Shown: positions 16,980 to 26,387 of the stretch, in pieces
Numbering within the stretch: the stretch's first letter is position 1
Layout: every line of letters begins with the position of its first letter
Source: Polynucleobacter sp. JS-JIR-5-A7
Lineage (GTDB): Bacteria > Pseudomonadota > Gammaproteobacteria > Burkholderiales > Burkholderiaceae
Reading direction: 5' to 3'
Assembly (NCBI RefSeq): GCF_018687935.1
Contig: NZ_CP061308.1
Span: 614,048 to 678,047, forward strand
DNA: 64,000 bases
The notes under the pieces: generated by a model
What the model saw: the letters and a program-made list of their open reading frames with translations, nothing else
Told to the model about the DNA's origin: nothing
Databases searched by the model: none
Translations under genes and position numbers: made by a program

Positions 16980-17192
16980 ATGACCAAAGAATCAACAATA
17001 GAGTCTGCAGCAGAGGTAAGCCCTCAAATTTCTCCCTCTAAGTCAGGGGTGATTAAGCAAGAGCAAGGTGAGAATCTTGCTGACCATGAACATTCGACCT
17101 ATCAGAGATCTGCTAATGCAAGAAGGGCAGGTCTTAGTAAGCGTGAAATCATGGAAGAGTTATCTCGCGAAAGATTCCCCTGGGATGAGTAA
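16980..17192 (+). CDS. Small hydrophilic protein of unknown function
   Basis: 70 residues from the ATG at 16980; a TTG at 16965 would add five. The N-terminal two thirds are low-complexity and polar; the C-terminal end is basic then acidic with RRAGLSKREIMEELSRERF and a final PWDE. No signal peptide, membrane span or known domain is visible, and no clear ribosome site precedes it. It lies 32 bp after the formyltransferase-like gene and just before the convergent panC. The charged, structured-looking C-terminus suggests a real conserved gene, but this needs comparison with relatives. Confidence 0.45.
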   Translation: MTKESTIESAAEVSPQISPSKSGVIKQEQGENLADHEHSTYQRSANARRAGLSKREIMEELSRERFPWDE

Positions 17193-17212
17193 ATCACGGA
17201 CAAGTCTAGAGA

Positions 17213-18064
17213 TTAAACCTCTAGATTATCAATCAAGCGGGTTTTACCAAGCTTAGCAGCCGTGAGAATCACGAGTGGCTCACCAGCTTGCAAACTTTCA
17301 TTGGAGGCGGGTGCTAAATCACTTTGTTGGCGGATGGCGATGTAATCTGGTTTCCAGCCGCGCCCCGTAAGAGTGGCAACAGCTTTCATTTCAATTTCGG
17401 AGAGTGAATGGGTGTTCTGTTCTTTCGATTGAAGTACTTGCTCGCGAACTTCTTTGAGTACTCTTTGTAATTCAGGCGCTTCTGCACGTTCTTCTTTGGA
17501 GAGGAAGCTATTACGAGAGGAGAGAGCAAGACCATCATCAGCACGAATGGTCTCCCCTGCAACAATTTCAACTGGTAAAGCAAATTGCCTTGCCATTTGC
17601 CGAATAATCATCAGTTGCTGATAATCTTTTTTTCCAAACACGGCTACTTTAGGTTGCACACAGGAAAAGAGTTTGAGTACGACCGTACAAACACCCTTAA
17701 AAAATCCAGGACGGAACTCGCCTTCGAGGATGTCGCCGAGTTGTTGAGGTGGATCAACACGGTACTCTTGGGGTTGCGGGTAGAGGTCACGCTCAGTCGG
17801 TGCAAATAGGATGTACACACCTTCTTTTTCAAGCTTTTCGATATCCGCTTGCATCGTGCGTGGATAGCTATCGAAATCCTCATTCGGCCCAAACTGCAAG
17901 CGATTTACAAAGATACTGGCAACTACTGGATCCCCATGTTGCCTAGCTAAGCGCATAAGCGAGAGGTGGCCTTCATGCAGGTTACCCATGGTTGGTACGA
18001 AAGAAGCACGATTTTGTCCGCGCAGGTGATCGCGCAGCTCTTGAATGTCACTAATAATTTTCAT
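17213..18064 (-). CDS. panC: Pantothenate synthetase
   Basis: Joins pantoate and beta-alanine with ATP to form pantothenate for CoA synthesis. The 283 residues match the family. Visible motifs are VPTMGNLHEGHLSLMR (the HxGH nucleotidyl-transferase motif, residues ~24-39), FVNRLQFGPNEDFDSYPR, FGKKDYQQLMIIRQMA and the KMSKS-like LSSRNSFLS. Its ATG overlaps the stop of scpA by four bases (ATGA), so the two are translationally coupled. panB and panD are not in the window. Confidence 0.96.
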   Translation of the reverse strand: MKIISDIQELRDHLRGQNRASFVPTMGNLHEGHLSLMRLARQHGDPVVASIFVNRLQFGPNEDFDSYPRTMQADIEKLEKEGVYILFAPTERDLYPQPQEYRVDPPQQLGDILEGEFRPGFFKGVCTVVLKLFSCVQPKVAVFGKKDYQQLMIIRQMARQFALPVEIVAGETIRADDGLALSSRNSFLSKEERAEAPELQRVLKEVREQVLQSKEQNTHSLSEIEMKAVATLTGRGWKPDYIAIRQQSDLAPASNESLQAGEPLVILTAAKLGKTRLIDNLEV

Positions 18065-18936
18065 GCAACAGGCGTATAGGCGAGGCGCACATAGATTGGC
18101 GCGTATGGCTCAGCTTGGGTAATTTCAATTAAGGCTTCACGAGAGAGTTCCAGCATGGCAATAAAGTTCACAATCACTATTGGAATGCCATTGCCAGATT
18201 TGATAGCGTCTTCAAATAATTCACCAAACTCAACAAATTTCGTATTTTGTAAGCGACGTAAAATGCGAGTCATGAAGTCGCGAACAGAGAGTTCTTCACG
18301 AGTAATCGTGTGATGCTGATTAAGTTTTGCGCGGTGTAGAACATCACGCCAAGCCATTTGTAAATCTTCTAAATTCACTTCTGGCCATGTGATGGCAACA
18401 GTAGTGTCAACAAAGCCATGGGCTACTTGGAAGTCACGACCTTGCTGGGGAATCTGATCTAGTTCTTGTGCAGCCAGTTTCATGCGCTCGTATTCTAAGA
18501 GGCGGCGTACTAGTTCTGCGCGGGGATCATCTACCTCTTCTTCGCTATCTGCTTTCTTCATTGGCAGCAACATGCGGGATTTAATTTCAATCAACATCGC
18601 CGCCATTAACAAATACTCAGCAGCAAGTTCAAGATTATGGTGACGAATTTGGTCTATATAACTCAGGTACTGTTGAGTAACCTGCGCCATCGGAATATCG
18701 AGAACGTTGAAGTTCTGTTTACGAATTAAATACAGCAAAAGGTCGAGTGGCCCTTCAAATGCCTCTAGAAATACTTCAAGTGCATCTGGCGGAATATAAA
18801 GATCAGTAGGGAGCTTAAATAGAGGCTCGCCATAAAGCTTGGCGAATGCTTCTGACATTCCATCGGTTACTGATGGAGTGCTATCTAGTAAATCGGATAT
18901 TGGCTGAGTACTTGGCTCATTGCCTGCATTAGTCAT
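18061..18936 (-). CDS. scpA: Segregation and condensation protein A
   Basis: Kleisin subunit of the SMC-ScpAB complex that compacts and segregates the chromosome. The 291 residues include the kleisin N-terminal helical region (FEGPLDLLLYLIRKQNFNVLDIPMAQVTQQYL) that contacts the SMC neck, a middle region with PRAELVRRLLEYERMKLAAQ, and a C-terminal winged-helix part. The first ~50 residues are a variable, acidic extension. It overlaps panC downstream and the DUF3460 gene upstream by 8 bp. Its partner scpB is not in the window. Confidence 0.93.
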   Translation of the reverse strand: MTNAGNEPSTQPISDLLDSTPSVTDGMSEAFAKLYGEPLFKLPTDLYIPPDALEVFLEAFEGPLDLLLYLIRKQNFNVLDIPMAQVTQQYLSYIDQIRHHNLELAAEYLLMAAMLIEIKSRMLLPMKKADSEEEVDDPRAELVRRLLEYERMKLAAQELDQIPQQGRDFQVAHGFVDTTVAITWPEVNLEDLQMAWRDVLHRAKLNQHHTITREELSVRDFMTRILRRLQNTKFVEFGELFEDAIKSGNGIPIVIVNFIAMLELSREALIEITQAEPYAPIYVRLAYTPVA

Positions 18937-19117
18937 TCGAGTAAACGTAGGCGCGTTGTTTTAATTTGGCGACTTTAGCGCGACGCTGATCTTCAACGGA
19001 AAGTGGCTCTTTGTCCCACAAGAGGGCGCGTCCAGCTTGCTGATCTGCCTCGAGGTGTGGTTTCTCAGTTTTGAGTTCACTTAAGAACTGGGTGAATTCA
19101 GATTGATATCTTGCCAT
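18929..19117 (-). CDS. DUF3460 family small protein
   Basis: 62 residues from the ATG at 19117, which has AGGA four bases upstream; an upstream start at 19147 would add ten unlikely residues. The sequence MARYQSEFTQFLSELK, then GRALLWDKEPLSVEDQ, then KQRAYVY is characteristic of DUF3460, a family I know mainly from betaproteobacteria. Function is unknown. The gene overlaps the start of scpA by 8 bp and follows metG by about 100 bp in the same direction. Confidence 0.85.
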   Translation of the reverse strand: MARYQSEFTQFLSELKTEKPHLEADQQAGRALLWDKEPLSVEDQRRAKVAKLKQRAYVYSND

Positions 19118-19221
19118 CGTATTTCCTAAAATACTCAATAAATTCAATAACTTATGGTATTTAATTCCAAAAGTTATCTGGGGACTACGACCACCATTAT
19201 AGGTGCTTTTTAGCCCCCGTT

Positions 19222-20892
19222 TTACAAGTTTGCTGCCAGCAAAGCCTCAATTTGAGGGGCTTCAACTCGAGTCATGAGGTGCTTATAGGTCTTGATTGGG
19301 TTCTTGCTGGAAAGCGGGGTATTGATATCGCTCCAGGATTGCGGAGCTAGAGAGAGAAATTCTTCTACTCCAATAGCTACCTGCGGAATGACAGGTTTGA
19401 GATAAAGACTCAGCATGCGGAAGGCTTCCAGGGTCACACTACAAACACGCTGTAAATCTGCTTCACGCTCTGGAGCTTTAGCGATTTCCCATGGTTTATT
19501 TTCATCCACGAAACCGTTGACCTTATCTGCGAGCTCCATGATTGTGCGTAAGGCTTTTGCATATTCGCGTGCTTCATAAAGCGCAGCAATTTTTTCACTG
19601 GCCGCAGCAATTTCTTTCAGTAATGGGTTGCTCATGGCTTCATCAGAAACGATGCCACCAAATCGTTTTACTAAGAAGCCGGCACTGCGACTTGCAATAT
19701 TGATGTACTTGCCTAACAAATCGCTGTTCACACGTGCAACGAAATCTTGAAGATTTAAATCCAAATCTTCCATGCTGTCATTTAATTTAGTAGCAAAGTA
19801 ATAGCGGAACCACTCAGGATTGAAGCCACACTCGATCACACTGCTTGCAGAAATCAATGTGCCGCGTGACTTACTCATCTTCTCGCCATCAACGGTTAAG
19901 AAGCCGTGAGCAAATACATTGGTTGGCGTGCGATAGCCTGCAAATTGCAAAGTAGCTGGCCAAAATAAAGTGTGGAAATACAGAATATCTTTGCCGATGA
20001 AATGGTATTGCTCTGTCGTTGTGTCTGGCTTCACCCATTCATCAAAATTGAGACCTTTAGCTTGGCAGTAATTGAGGAAGCTGGCGTAGTAGCCAATGGG
20101 GGCATCCAACCAGACATAGAAGTATTTGCCAGGCGCATCAGGGATTTCAAAGCCGAAATACGGGGCGTCTCTGGAGATATCCCAGTCACCCAACTTGTTA
20201 TCTCCAGGCTCACCCACCCATTCCTTCATCTTGTTGCGAGCTTCAGTTTGGAGCGGAGTTTTAACTTGGGTCCACTCGCGTAAGAATGCTTCGCAACGTG
20301 GATCAGATAACTTAAAGAAGTAGTGATCGGAAATCTTTTTGATTGGGGTTGCACCACTCACTACTGAGAACGGATTTTTTAAATCCGTTGGTGAATAGGT
20401 GGCACCACATTTTTCACAGTTGTCACCATACTGATCTTTGGCGCCGCACTTGGGGCACTCACCTTTAATAAAGCGATCTGGTAAAAACATCTCTTTCACA
20501 GGATCGTAAGCTTGCTCAATGGCGCGCTTTTCAATGAAGCCTGCATCGCGTAACTTGAGATAAATGCTTTGCGCTAACTTTTCATTCTCAGGGCTATCAG
20601 TGGTGTAGTAGTTGTCGAATGAAATTAAAAAGTCATCGAAATCACGCTTATGTTCTTTCCAAACATTGGCGATGAGTTCTTTTGGCGTGATACCTTCTTT
20701 TTCAGCGCGCAACATGATCGGGGTGCCGTGGGTATCATCGGCCCCTACGTAATGAACCTCGTGACCACGCATCCGTTGAAAGCGAACCCAGATATCAGTC
20801 TGTATATATTCCACCAAATGGCCGATATGGATCTGACCATTGGCATACGGTAAGGCGGAAGTGACAAGAAGGCGACGCTGGGGGCTGCTCAT
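19222..20892 (-). CDS. metG: Methionyl-tRNA synthetase, without C-terminal tRNA-binding domain
   Basis: Charges tRNA-Met with methionine. The 556 residues hold the class I catalytic domain with ALPYANGQIHIGHL (HIGH motif), a connective insert with two Cys-x2-Cys knuckles (CPKCGAKDQYGDNCEKC), GEKMSKSRG (KMSKS motif, ~residue 345) and the anticodon-binding helical domain ending near residue 545. E. coli MetG is 677 residues and adds a C-terminal EMAP-like dimerisation domain, which is absent here; only 104 bp separate the stop from the next gene start, so no detached domain follows. A truncated E. coli enzyme of similar length is active, so this should function as a monomer. Confidence 0.95.
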   Translation of the reverse strand: MSSPQRRLLVTSALPYANGQIHIGHLVEYIQTDIWVRFQRMRGHEVHYVGADDTHGTPIMLRAEKEGITPKELIANVWKEHKRDFDDFLISFDNYYTTDSPENEKLAQSIYLKLRDAGFIEKRAIEQAYDPVKEMFLPDRFIKGECPKCGAKDQYGDNCEKCGATYSPTDLKNPFSVVSGATPIKKISDHYFFKLSDPRCEAFLREWTQVKTPLQTEARNKMKEWVGEPGDNKLGDWDISRDAPYFGFEIPDAPGKYFYVWLDAPIGYYASFLNYCQAKGLNFDEWVKPDTTTEQYHFIGKDILYFHTLFWPATLQFAGYRTPTNVFAHGFLTVDGEKMSKSRGTLISASSVIECGFNPEWFRYYFATKLNDSMEDLDLNLQDFVARVNSDLLGKYINIASRSAGFLVKRFGGIVSDEAMSNPLLKEIAAASEKIAALYEAREYAKALRTIMELADKVNGFVDENKPWEIAKAPEREADLQRVCSVTLEAFRMLSLYLKPVIPQVAIGVEEFLSLAPQSWSDINTPLSSKNPIKTYKHLMTRVEAPQIEALLAANL

Positions 20893-21042
20893 GTAAAGCG
20901 GTCTTAAATAAGAAGTAACAAGGTTAAATTAGGGCTTAATCCACAATTATGCGGGCTTGAGCAGTAATTTTAGTCTGCGGTTAAAGTAAAACCCCGATTA
21001 GTCTCGATAAAATACGTTTGTACCCTATTTAGAAGGCGCCCA

Positions 21043-21894
21043 ATGTCAGTAGTAGCAGCAAAACCGAACATTCAGATGTCTAATGCCTCCGTGCCTTTGG
21101 TGCACGAGGTAGAGATCATGGATGAGGCGGGGCGGGCTAAGCTTGCTCATATCCCTGGGGAGCGCCCACTGACTATCTACTTAGATAAACGCGAGGTGGT
21201 CACCTTGATGACCTTGGGTAGCGCCCCTGAGGCTCTAGTTTTAGGTTATCTAAGAAACCAGCGCCTAGTGGAGTCACCTGATGACATCGAAAGCATCCAA
21301 GTTGATTGGGAGACAGACTCTGCTGCAGTCAAGACACGCCGAAGCACGGTGGATATTGATGCTCTCACCAGCAAGCGCGTAGTGACCACGGGTTGTGGCC
21401 AGGGCACTATGTTTGGCGGTCTTATGGAGGAGATGTCAGAGATTCGCTTGCCCGATGGACCCAACTTGTCCCAAGAAGCAATTGTTACATTGGTGGATCA
21501 CATCCGAGTACATGATTCCATCTATAAAAAATCAGGTTCAGTCCATGCCTGCGCCGTGTTTGAGAGGGCGGAAGATGGAGGCGTCAAACTCCTCCACTTT
21601 ATTGAGGATGTTGGTCGTCACAATGCGGTCGACTCCATTTCTGGCTTAATGTGGTTGGCCAATAAACCTGGCAAAGATTTGATCTTCTTTACAACGGGAC
21701 GCCTCACCTCAGAAATGGTGATTAAAGGCGCTCAAATGGGCGTTCCTTTCTTGCTCACAAGGTCGGGGGTCACCCTCATGGGCTTAGAGCTGGCCCGCAA
21801 AACCAATCTGACCATCCTATCCCGCTGTTCCGGTAAACACTTCGAGATCTACAACGCCCCAGAGCGGGTGGTTTTTACCCAAAAACCCCAATAA
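21043..21894 (+). CDS. fdhD: Formate dehydrogenase accessory sulfurtransferase FdhD
   Basis: 283 residues. FdhD passes sulfur from IscS to the molybdopterin cofactor, which formate dehydrogenase needs. Visible are LGSAPEALVLGYLRNQRLV, the loop TTGCGQGTMFGG, GSVHACAVFE, DVGRHNAVDSISG and FFTTGRLTSEMVIK. The functional Cys-x2-Cys loop of the E. coli protein (CGMCG) is here Cys-Gly-Gln-Gly, so only the first cysteine is present. No formate dehydrogenase subunit lies in the window, but the oxalate locus 5 kb away produces formate. It is divergent from metG across 150 bp. Confidence 0.92.
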   Translation: MSVVAAKPNIQMSNASVPLVHEVEIMDEAGRAKLAHIPGERPLTIYLDKREVVTLMTLGSAPEALVLGYLRNQRLVESPDDIESIQVDWETDSAAVKTRRSTVDIDALTSKRVVTTGCGQGTMFGGLMEEMSEIRLPDGPNLSQEAIVTLVDHIRVHDSIYKKSGSVHACAVFERAEDGGVKLLHFIEDVGRHNAVDSISGLMWLANKPGKDLIFFTTGRLTSEMVIKGAQMGVPFLLTRSGVTLMGLELARKTNLTILSRCSGKHFEIYNAPERVVFTQKPQ

Positions 21895-21933
21895 ATTGCT
21901 GGGCGGGTGAGGTGAAGGTTTTACAATTCGCCC

Positions 21934-22500
21934 ATGACTATTAAATCTGACCACTGGATCCGCCGCATGGGCGAGCAAGGCATGATCAGCCCATTTGAAC
22001 CTGGGCAGATCCGCCAAGACGCTGCAGGCAACAAAATCGTTAGTTATGGCACATCAAGTTATGGCTATGACATTCGTTGCGCAGACGAATTTAAGATCTT
22101 TACTAACATCAACAGCACGATTGTTGATCCCAAAAATTTCGATGAGCAATCGTTCGTAGATTTCAAGGGTGAGGTTTGCATCATTCCTCCCAATTCATTT
22201 GCTTTGGCAAGAACGGTGGAGTACTTCAAGATCCCGCGTAGCGTCTTAACAGTTTGCGTAGGTAAGAGCACCTATGCACGTTGCGGCATCATCGTGAACG
22301 TCACACCATTTGAACCTGAGTGGGAAGGTTATGTCACTTTAGAGTTTTCAAATACCACACCATTACCTGCCAAAATTTATGCAGGCGAAGGTTGTGCACA
22401 AGTGCTCTTCTTTGAGAGTGATGAAGTGTGTGGCACATCTTATAAAGATCGCGGTGGTAAGTATCAAGGTCAGCGGGGCGTGACCCTGCCTAAGACTTAA
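21934..22500 (+). CDS. dcd: dCTP deaminase
   Basis: Deaminates dCTP to dUTP, the main source of dUMP for thymidylate synthesis. The 188 residues match the family exactly. Motifs seen: DHWIRRMGEQGMISPF, SSYGYDIRCADEFKIF, FALARTVEYFKIPR, the catalytic segment GKSTYARCGIIVNVTPFEPEWEG and AEGCAQVLFFE-like GEGCAQVLFFESDE. It lies 39 bp after fdhD and 44 bp before the amino acid decarboxylase gene, all codirectional. Confidence 0.96.
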   Translation: MTIKSDHWIRRMGEQGMISPFEPGQIRQDAAGNKIVSYGTSSYGYDIRCADEFKIFTNINSTIVDPKNFDEQSFVDFKGEVCIIPPNSFALARTVEYFKIPRSVLTVCVGKSTYARCGIIVNVTPFEPEWEGYVTLEFSNTTPLPAKIYAGEGCAQVLFFESDEVCGTSYKDRGGKYQGQRGVTLPKT

Positions 22501-22544
22501 ATTTTTCTGTCATAAATTCGAGTTCGTAAACCTAAAGGGTTGCC

Positions 22545-24812
22545 ATGAAATTTCGTTTCCCAATCATCATTATTGATGAGGATTTTCGTTCCGAAAATAT
22601 TTCGGGTTCTGGTATTCGCGATCTTGCTGAGGCAATCGAAAGCGAAGGCATGGAGGTTATTGGCTTAACCAGTTATGGTGACCTAACTTCATTTGCTCAG
22701 CAAGCCTCCCGCGCTTCTTCATTTATCGTCTCGATCGATGATGAAGAGTTTGTTTCTGATTCTGAAGACCATGATCTTCCAGCGCTCAATAATCTCCGCG
22801 CATTTATTACTGAGGTCCGTAAACGTAACGAAGATATTCCGATCTTCTTATATGGCGAGACTCGTACCTCACGCCATATGCCTAACGATATTCTGCGTGA
22901 GCTTCATGGTTTCATTCATATGAATGAAGACACCCCAGAATTCGTGGCGCGTCACATTATTCGTGAAGCTAAGGTTTATCTTGATTCTTTAGCGCCCCCT
23001 TTCTTTCGCGCGCTCACGAACTACGCTTCAGAAGGCTCTTACTCCTGGCATTGCCCAGGGCACTCAGGTGGCGTAGCTTTCCTTAAGAGCCCAGTAGGCC
23101 GGATGTTTCATCAATTCTTTGGTGAGAACATGCTGCGTGCTGACGTTTGCAATGCCGTAGAAGAATTAGGTCAGCTCTTAGACCATACCGGACCAGTCTT
23201 GCAGAGTGAGCGCAATGCAGCCCGCATTTTCAATGCTGACCATTTGTTCTTTGTCACTAATGGCACCTCTACATCTAACAAGATTGTTTGGCATTCGACA
23301 GTAGCTCCTGGCGATGTCGTCTTAGTAGACCGTAACTGCCATAAGTCTGTGATTCACTCCATCACGATGATGGGTGCAATCCCAATTTTCTTAATGCCAA
23401 CGCGCAATCATTTAGGCATTATTGGACCGATTCCAAAAGAAGAATTTGAGTGGACCAATATCAAGAAAAAAATTGATGCCAATCCATTCATTAAGAATAA
23501 GAATGTTGTCCCTCGTGTGATGACGCTTACTCAGAGCACCTATGATGGCATTGTCTATAACGTCGAGATGATCAAAGAGATGCTTGACGGTAAAGTCGAT
23601 TCACTGCACTTTGATGAAGCTTGGTTGCCGCATGCTGCCTTCCATCCCTTCTATAAGGATATGCATGCGATTGGCTCTGATCGAAAGCGCACCAAGAAGA
23701 GTTTGATGTTTGCCACCCAATCAACCCATAAGTTATTGGCTGGTCTCTCACAGGCCTCGCAAGTCTTGGTCCAAGATGCAGAAGATACGAAGTTAGACCG
23801 TGATTGCTTCAACGAAGCCTACTTGATGCACACCTCCACTAGTCCACAGTATGCGATTATTGCGTCTTGTGACGTATCTGCTGCCATGATGGAATCTCCA
23901 GGTGGCACTACCTTGGTTGAGGAATCGATTGCAGAAGCCATGGACTTCCGTCGCGCGATGCGTGAAGTGGATGATAAATTTGGCGCTGATTGGTGGTTTA
24001 AGGTTTGGGGCCCAGATCATTTGGCGGAAGAGGGTATTGGCGAGCGCTCTGACTGGGTATTGGAGCCCAATGCAAGCTGGCATGACTTTGGCAAACTCGC
24101 TAAAGGCTTCAATATGCTTGATCCCATTAAGGCTACTGTTGTGACCCCTGGCTTGGATATCGAAGGTAACTTTGGTTCTATGGGCATTCCAGCGAGCATC
24201 GTGACTAAATATCTTGCAGAGCATGGTGTGATCGTGGAGAAGTGTGGCCTTTACTCCTTCTTCATTATGTTTACCATCGGCATCACTAAAGGGCGTTGGA
24301 ATACGCTTGTAACCGAATTGCAGCAGTTCAAAGATCATTTTGATAAAAATGCACCTCTCTGGAAAGTCTTGCCTGAGTTTGTAGCAAAACACCCACGCTA
24401 TGAGCGCGTTGGTCTAAAAGATATCTGCCAACAGATTCATGAGTTCTATAAGAGTCGCAATGTAGCGCGTATGACGACAGAGATGTATACCTCTGATATG
24501 GAGCCAGCGATGATGCCTTCAGAAGCTTGGGCCAAGATGGCGCATAAAGAAGTGGATCGTGTACCACTGGATAAATTAGATGGTCGTGTCACAGCGATGT
24601 TAGTTACTCCATATCCGCCAGGCATTCCCCTCTTGATTCCAGGTGAGCGCTTTAACAAACGAATCGTGGACTATCTCTACTTTGCGCGTGACTTTAATGA
24701 AAAGTTCCCAGGCTTTGAGACTGATATCCATGGCTTAGTGAAAGCTGATCTAGATGGACGCAGTGAATACTACGTGGATTGCGTCAGGCAAGAGCGCGAT
24801 ATCACGCTTTAA
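22545..24812 (+). CDS. Arginine/lysine/ornithine decarboxylase (fold-III PLP type)
   Basis: 755 residues, the size of the AdiA/CadA/SpeC group. An N-terminal response-regulator-like wing domain (residues 1-130) precedes the PLP domain, which holds HCPGHSGGVAF, FVTNGTSTSNKIVWHS, LHFDEAWLPHAAFHP and the PLP-binding lysine in TQSTHKLLAGLSQ (~residue 395). The C-terminal domain ends near GLVKADLDGRSEYYVDC. It makes a polyamine or diamine (putrescine, cadaverine or agmatine) from a basic amino acid; which one is not decidable by eye. It is convergent with dctM, 45 bp away. Confidence 0.92.
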   Translation: MKFRFPIIIIDEDFRSENISGSGIRDLAEAIESEGMEVIGLTSYGDLTSFAQQASRASSFIVSIDDEEFVSDSEDHDLPALNNLRAFITEVRKRNEDIPIFLYGETRTSRHMPNDILRELHGFIHMNEDTPEFVARHIIREAKVYLDSLAPPFFRALTNYASEGSYSWHCPGHSGGVAFLKSPVGRMFHQFFGENMLRADVCNAVEELGQLLDHTGPVLQSERNAARIFNADHLFFVTNGTSTSNKIVWHSTVAPGDVVLVDRNCHKSVIHSITMMGAIPIFLMPTRNHLGIIGPIPKEEFEWTNIKKKIDANPFIKNKNVVPRVMTLTQSTYDGIVYNVEMIKEMLDGKVDSLHFDEAWLPHAAFHPFYKDMHAIGSDRKRTKKSLMFATQSTHKLLAGLSQASQVLVQDAEDTKLDRDCFNEAYLMHTSTSPQYAIIASCDVSAAMMESPGGTTLVEESIAEAMDFRRAMREVDDKFGADWWFKVWGPDHLAEEGIGERSDWVLEPNASWHDFGKLAKGFNMLDPIKATVVTPGLDIEGNFGSMGIPASIVTKYLAEHGVIVEKCGLYSFFIMFTIGITKGRWNTLVTELQQFKDHFDKNAPLWKVLPEFVAKHPRYERVGLKDICQQIHEFYKSRNVARMTTEMYTSDMEPAMMPSEAWAKMAHKEVDRVPLDKLDGRVTAMLVTPYPPGIPLLIPGERFNKRIVDYLYFARDFNEKFPGFETDIHGLVKADLDGRSEYYVDCVRQERDITL

Positions 24813-24857
24813 GTCTGCTTGAGGATAAGGGCCATGCCCTGCTTCTGTGAGATCTTC

Positions 24858-26387
24858 TTATTTAACTGACTTATCTAGCTGGAAGCTTACTGGCGCATCT
24901 TCATCGACTTTGCTCGTCGAGTTATCTGATTTATTTTCTTCGCCAGTGAAATTGAAATCCTGACTTTGTACGATTGCGGCAGGTTTATCTAAGAGAGTAG
25001 TGACTAGCGCTGGGAAAGCCATCACTACGACAACCATCATGAGTTGCAGTCCCACCCATGGCAATGCACCCCAATAAATATCACTACTTTTTACCTCTTT
25101 TGGTGCTACACCTCTGAGATAGAAGAGCGCAAAGCCAAAAGGAGGGTGCATAAAAGAAGTTTGCATATTCACGCACAGCATCACACCAAACCAAACTAGA
25201 GCTGCACTTGCTGCGGCTTGTGGATTCCCATTCATTGAGTCGAGCAATACGGGTGAGAGCAACTTGACTGCTACCGGGGCAAGCAAGGGCACCACAATAA
25301 AGGCGATTTCGAAGAAGTCTAGGAAGAACGCTAAGAAAAACACAAAAAGGTTTACAACAATCAGAAAGCCAATCCAGCCACCGGGCAGACTTGAAAAAAG
25401 TTCCTCAACCCAGCGACCCCCATCGACCCCTTGAAAGACTACTGAGAAACAAGTCGAGCCAATCAAAATGAAGACCACCATCGCTGTAATCCGCATGGTG
25501 TTTTGATAGGCCTCTTGAATGAGCCCTTTGAGATTGGGAATATTTGCGCGTCGTATCCAGGCGAGTAACAATGCACCCATCGCACCCATAGCGCCTGATT
25601 CTGTAGGAGTAGCAATCCCAGTCATGATGGTGCCAAGCACCAAGAAGATGAGTACTGCTGAAGGAATGATGCCCAAGAGGCATTTTTTCCAGAGAGACCA
25701 GCCCTTAAGCGTCAACTCACCCTCAGGGGCGGGTGGCAAATCACCTGGACGAATGCGTGCCAAGAAAAAAGTGTAAAGAGCAAATAAGGCAATTTGTAAA
25801 AGCGAAGGCCCCCATGCACCTAGATACATACTGCCCACATCTGCACTACCGCTTTGGGTTTTGAGTTGATCGGCTAAAACAATCAGAACTAGCGACGGGG
25901 GAACAAGTTGGGTAATCGTTCCAGAAGCCGCTAAAACACCCGTAGCGTAGCGCATGTTGTATCCGTAACGCATCATCACTGGCAAAGAGATCATCGCCAT
26001 AGCGATCACCTGAGCCGCTACAGTGCCCGTAATTGCTCCCAAAATAAAGCCGACAATGATCACGGAATATCCTAGGCCTCCACGTACTCTGCCAAAGAGC
26101 TGCCCCATCGAGTCCAGCATTTCTTCGGCGAGGCCACAGCGTTCAAGGATCGCACCCATAAAGGTAAAGAAGGGGATTGCTAGAAGAAGATCATTGGCTA
26201 GAACACTGCCGAAGATACGCTGAGGAATAGCTTGTAAAAAAGCCATACCAAAAAAGCCTTCGCTCATGGCGATGAGGGAGAAGAATAAACCAGCCGCCAT
26301 TAATGAGAATGCCACCGGAAAGCCAATCAACATAAAGATGACTAGACCGCCAAACATCAAGGGAGGCATCCATTCTAGGGAGATCAT
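24858..26387 (-). CDS. TRAP transporter large membrane subunit (DctM type)
   Basis: 509 residues with about 12-14 hydrophobic segments; opens with MFGGLVIFMLIGFPVAFSL and contains FTFMGAILERCGLAEEMLD, the SGTITQLVPPSLVLIVLADQ segment and FFLDFFEIAFIVVPLLAPV. The length, with a long hydrophilic C-terminal tail (about 55 residues), fits the larger mannitol/chloroaromatic type of DctM rather than the ~425-residue C4-dicarboxylate form. It overlaps dctQ by 4 bp. The periplasmic binding protein that defines the substrate is not adjacent, so the substrate is unknown. Confidence 0.92.
   Translation of the reverse strand: MISLEWMPPLMFGGLVIFMLIGFPVAFSLMAAGLFFSLIAMSEGFFGMAFLQAIPQRIFGSVLANDLLLAIPFFTFMGAILERCGLAEEMLDSMGQLFGRVRGGLGYSVIIVGFILGAITGTVAAQVIAMAMISLPVMMRYGYNMRYATGVLAASGTITQLVPPSLVLIVLADQLKTQSGSADVGSMYLGAWGPSLLQIALFALYTFFLARIRPGDLPPAPEGELTLKGWSLWKKCLLGIIPSAVLIFLVLGTIMTGIATPTESGAMGAMGALLLAWIRRANIPNLKGLIQEAYQNTMRITAMVVFILIGSTCFSVVFQGVDGGRWVEELFSSLPGGWIGFLIVVNLFVFFLAFFLDFFEIAFIVVPLLAPVAVKLLSPVLLDSMNGNPQAAASAALVWFGVMLCVNMQTSFMHPPFGFALFYLRGVAPKEVKSSDIYWGALPWVGLQLMMVVVVMAFPALVTTLLDKPAAIVQSQDFNFTGEENKSDNSTSKVDEDAPVSFQLDKSVK

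Noticed and set aside
23793..24392. 199-codon open frame on the minus strand
   Set aside because: Lies entirely antisense to the amino acid decarboxylase gene, has no family resemblance or ribosome site, and mirrors the codon pattern of the real gene.
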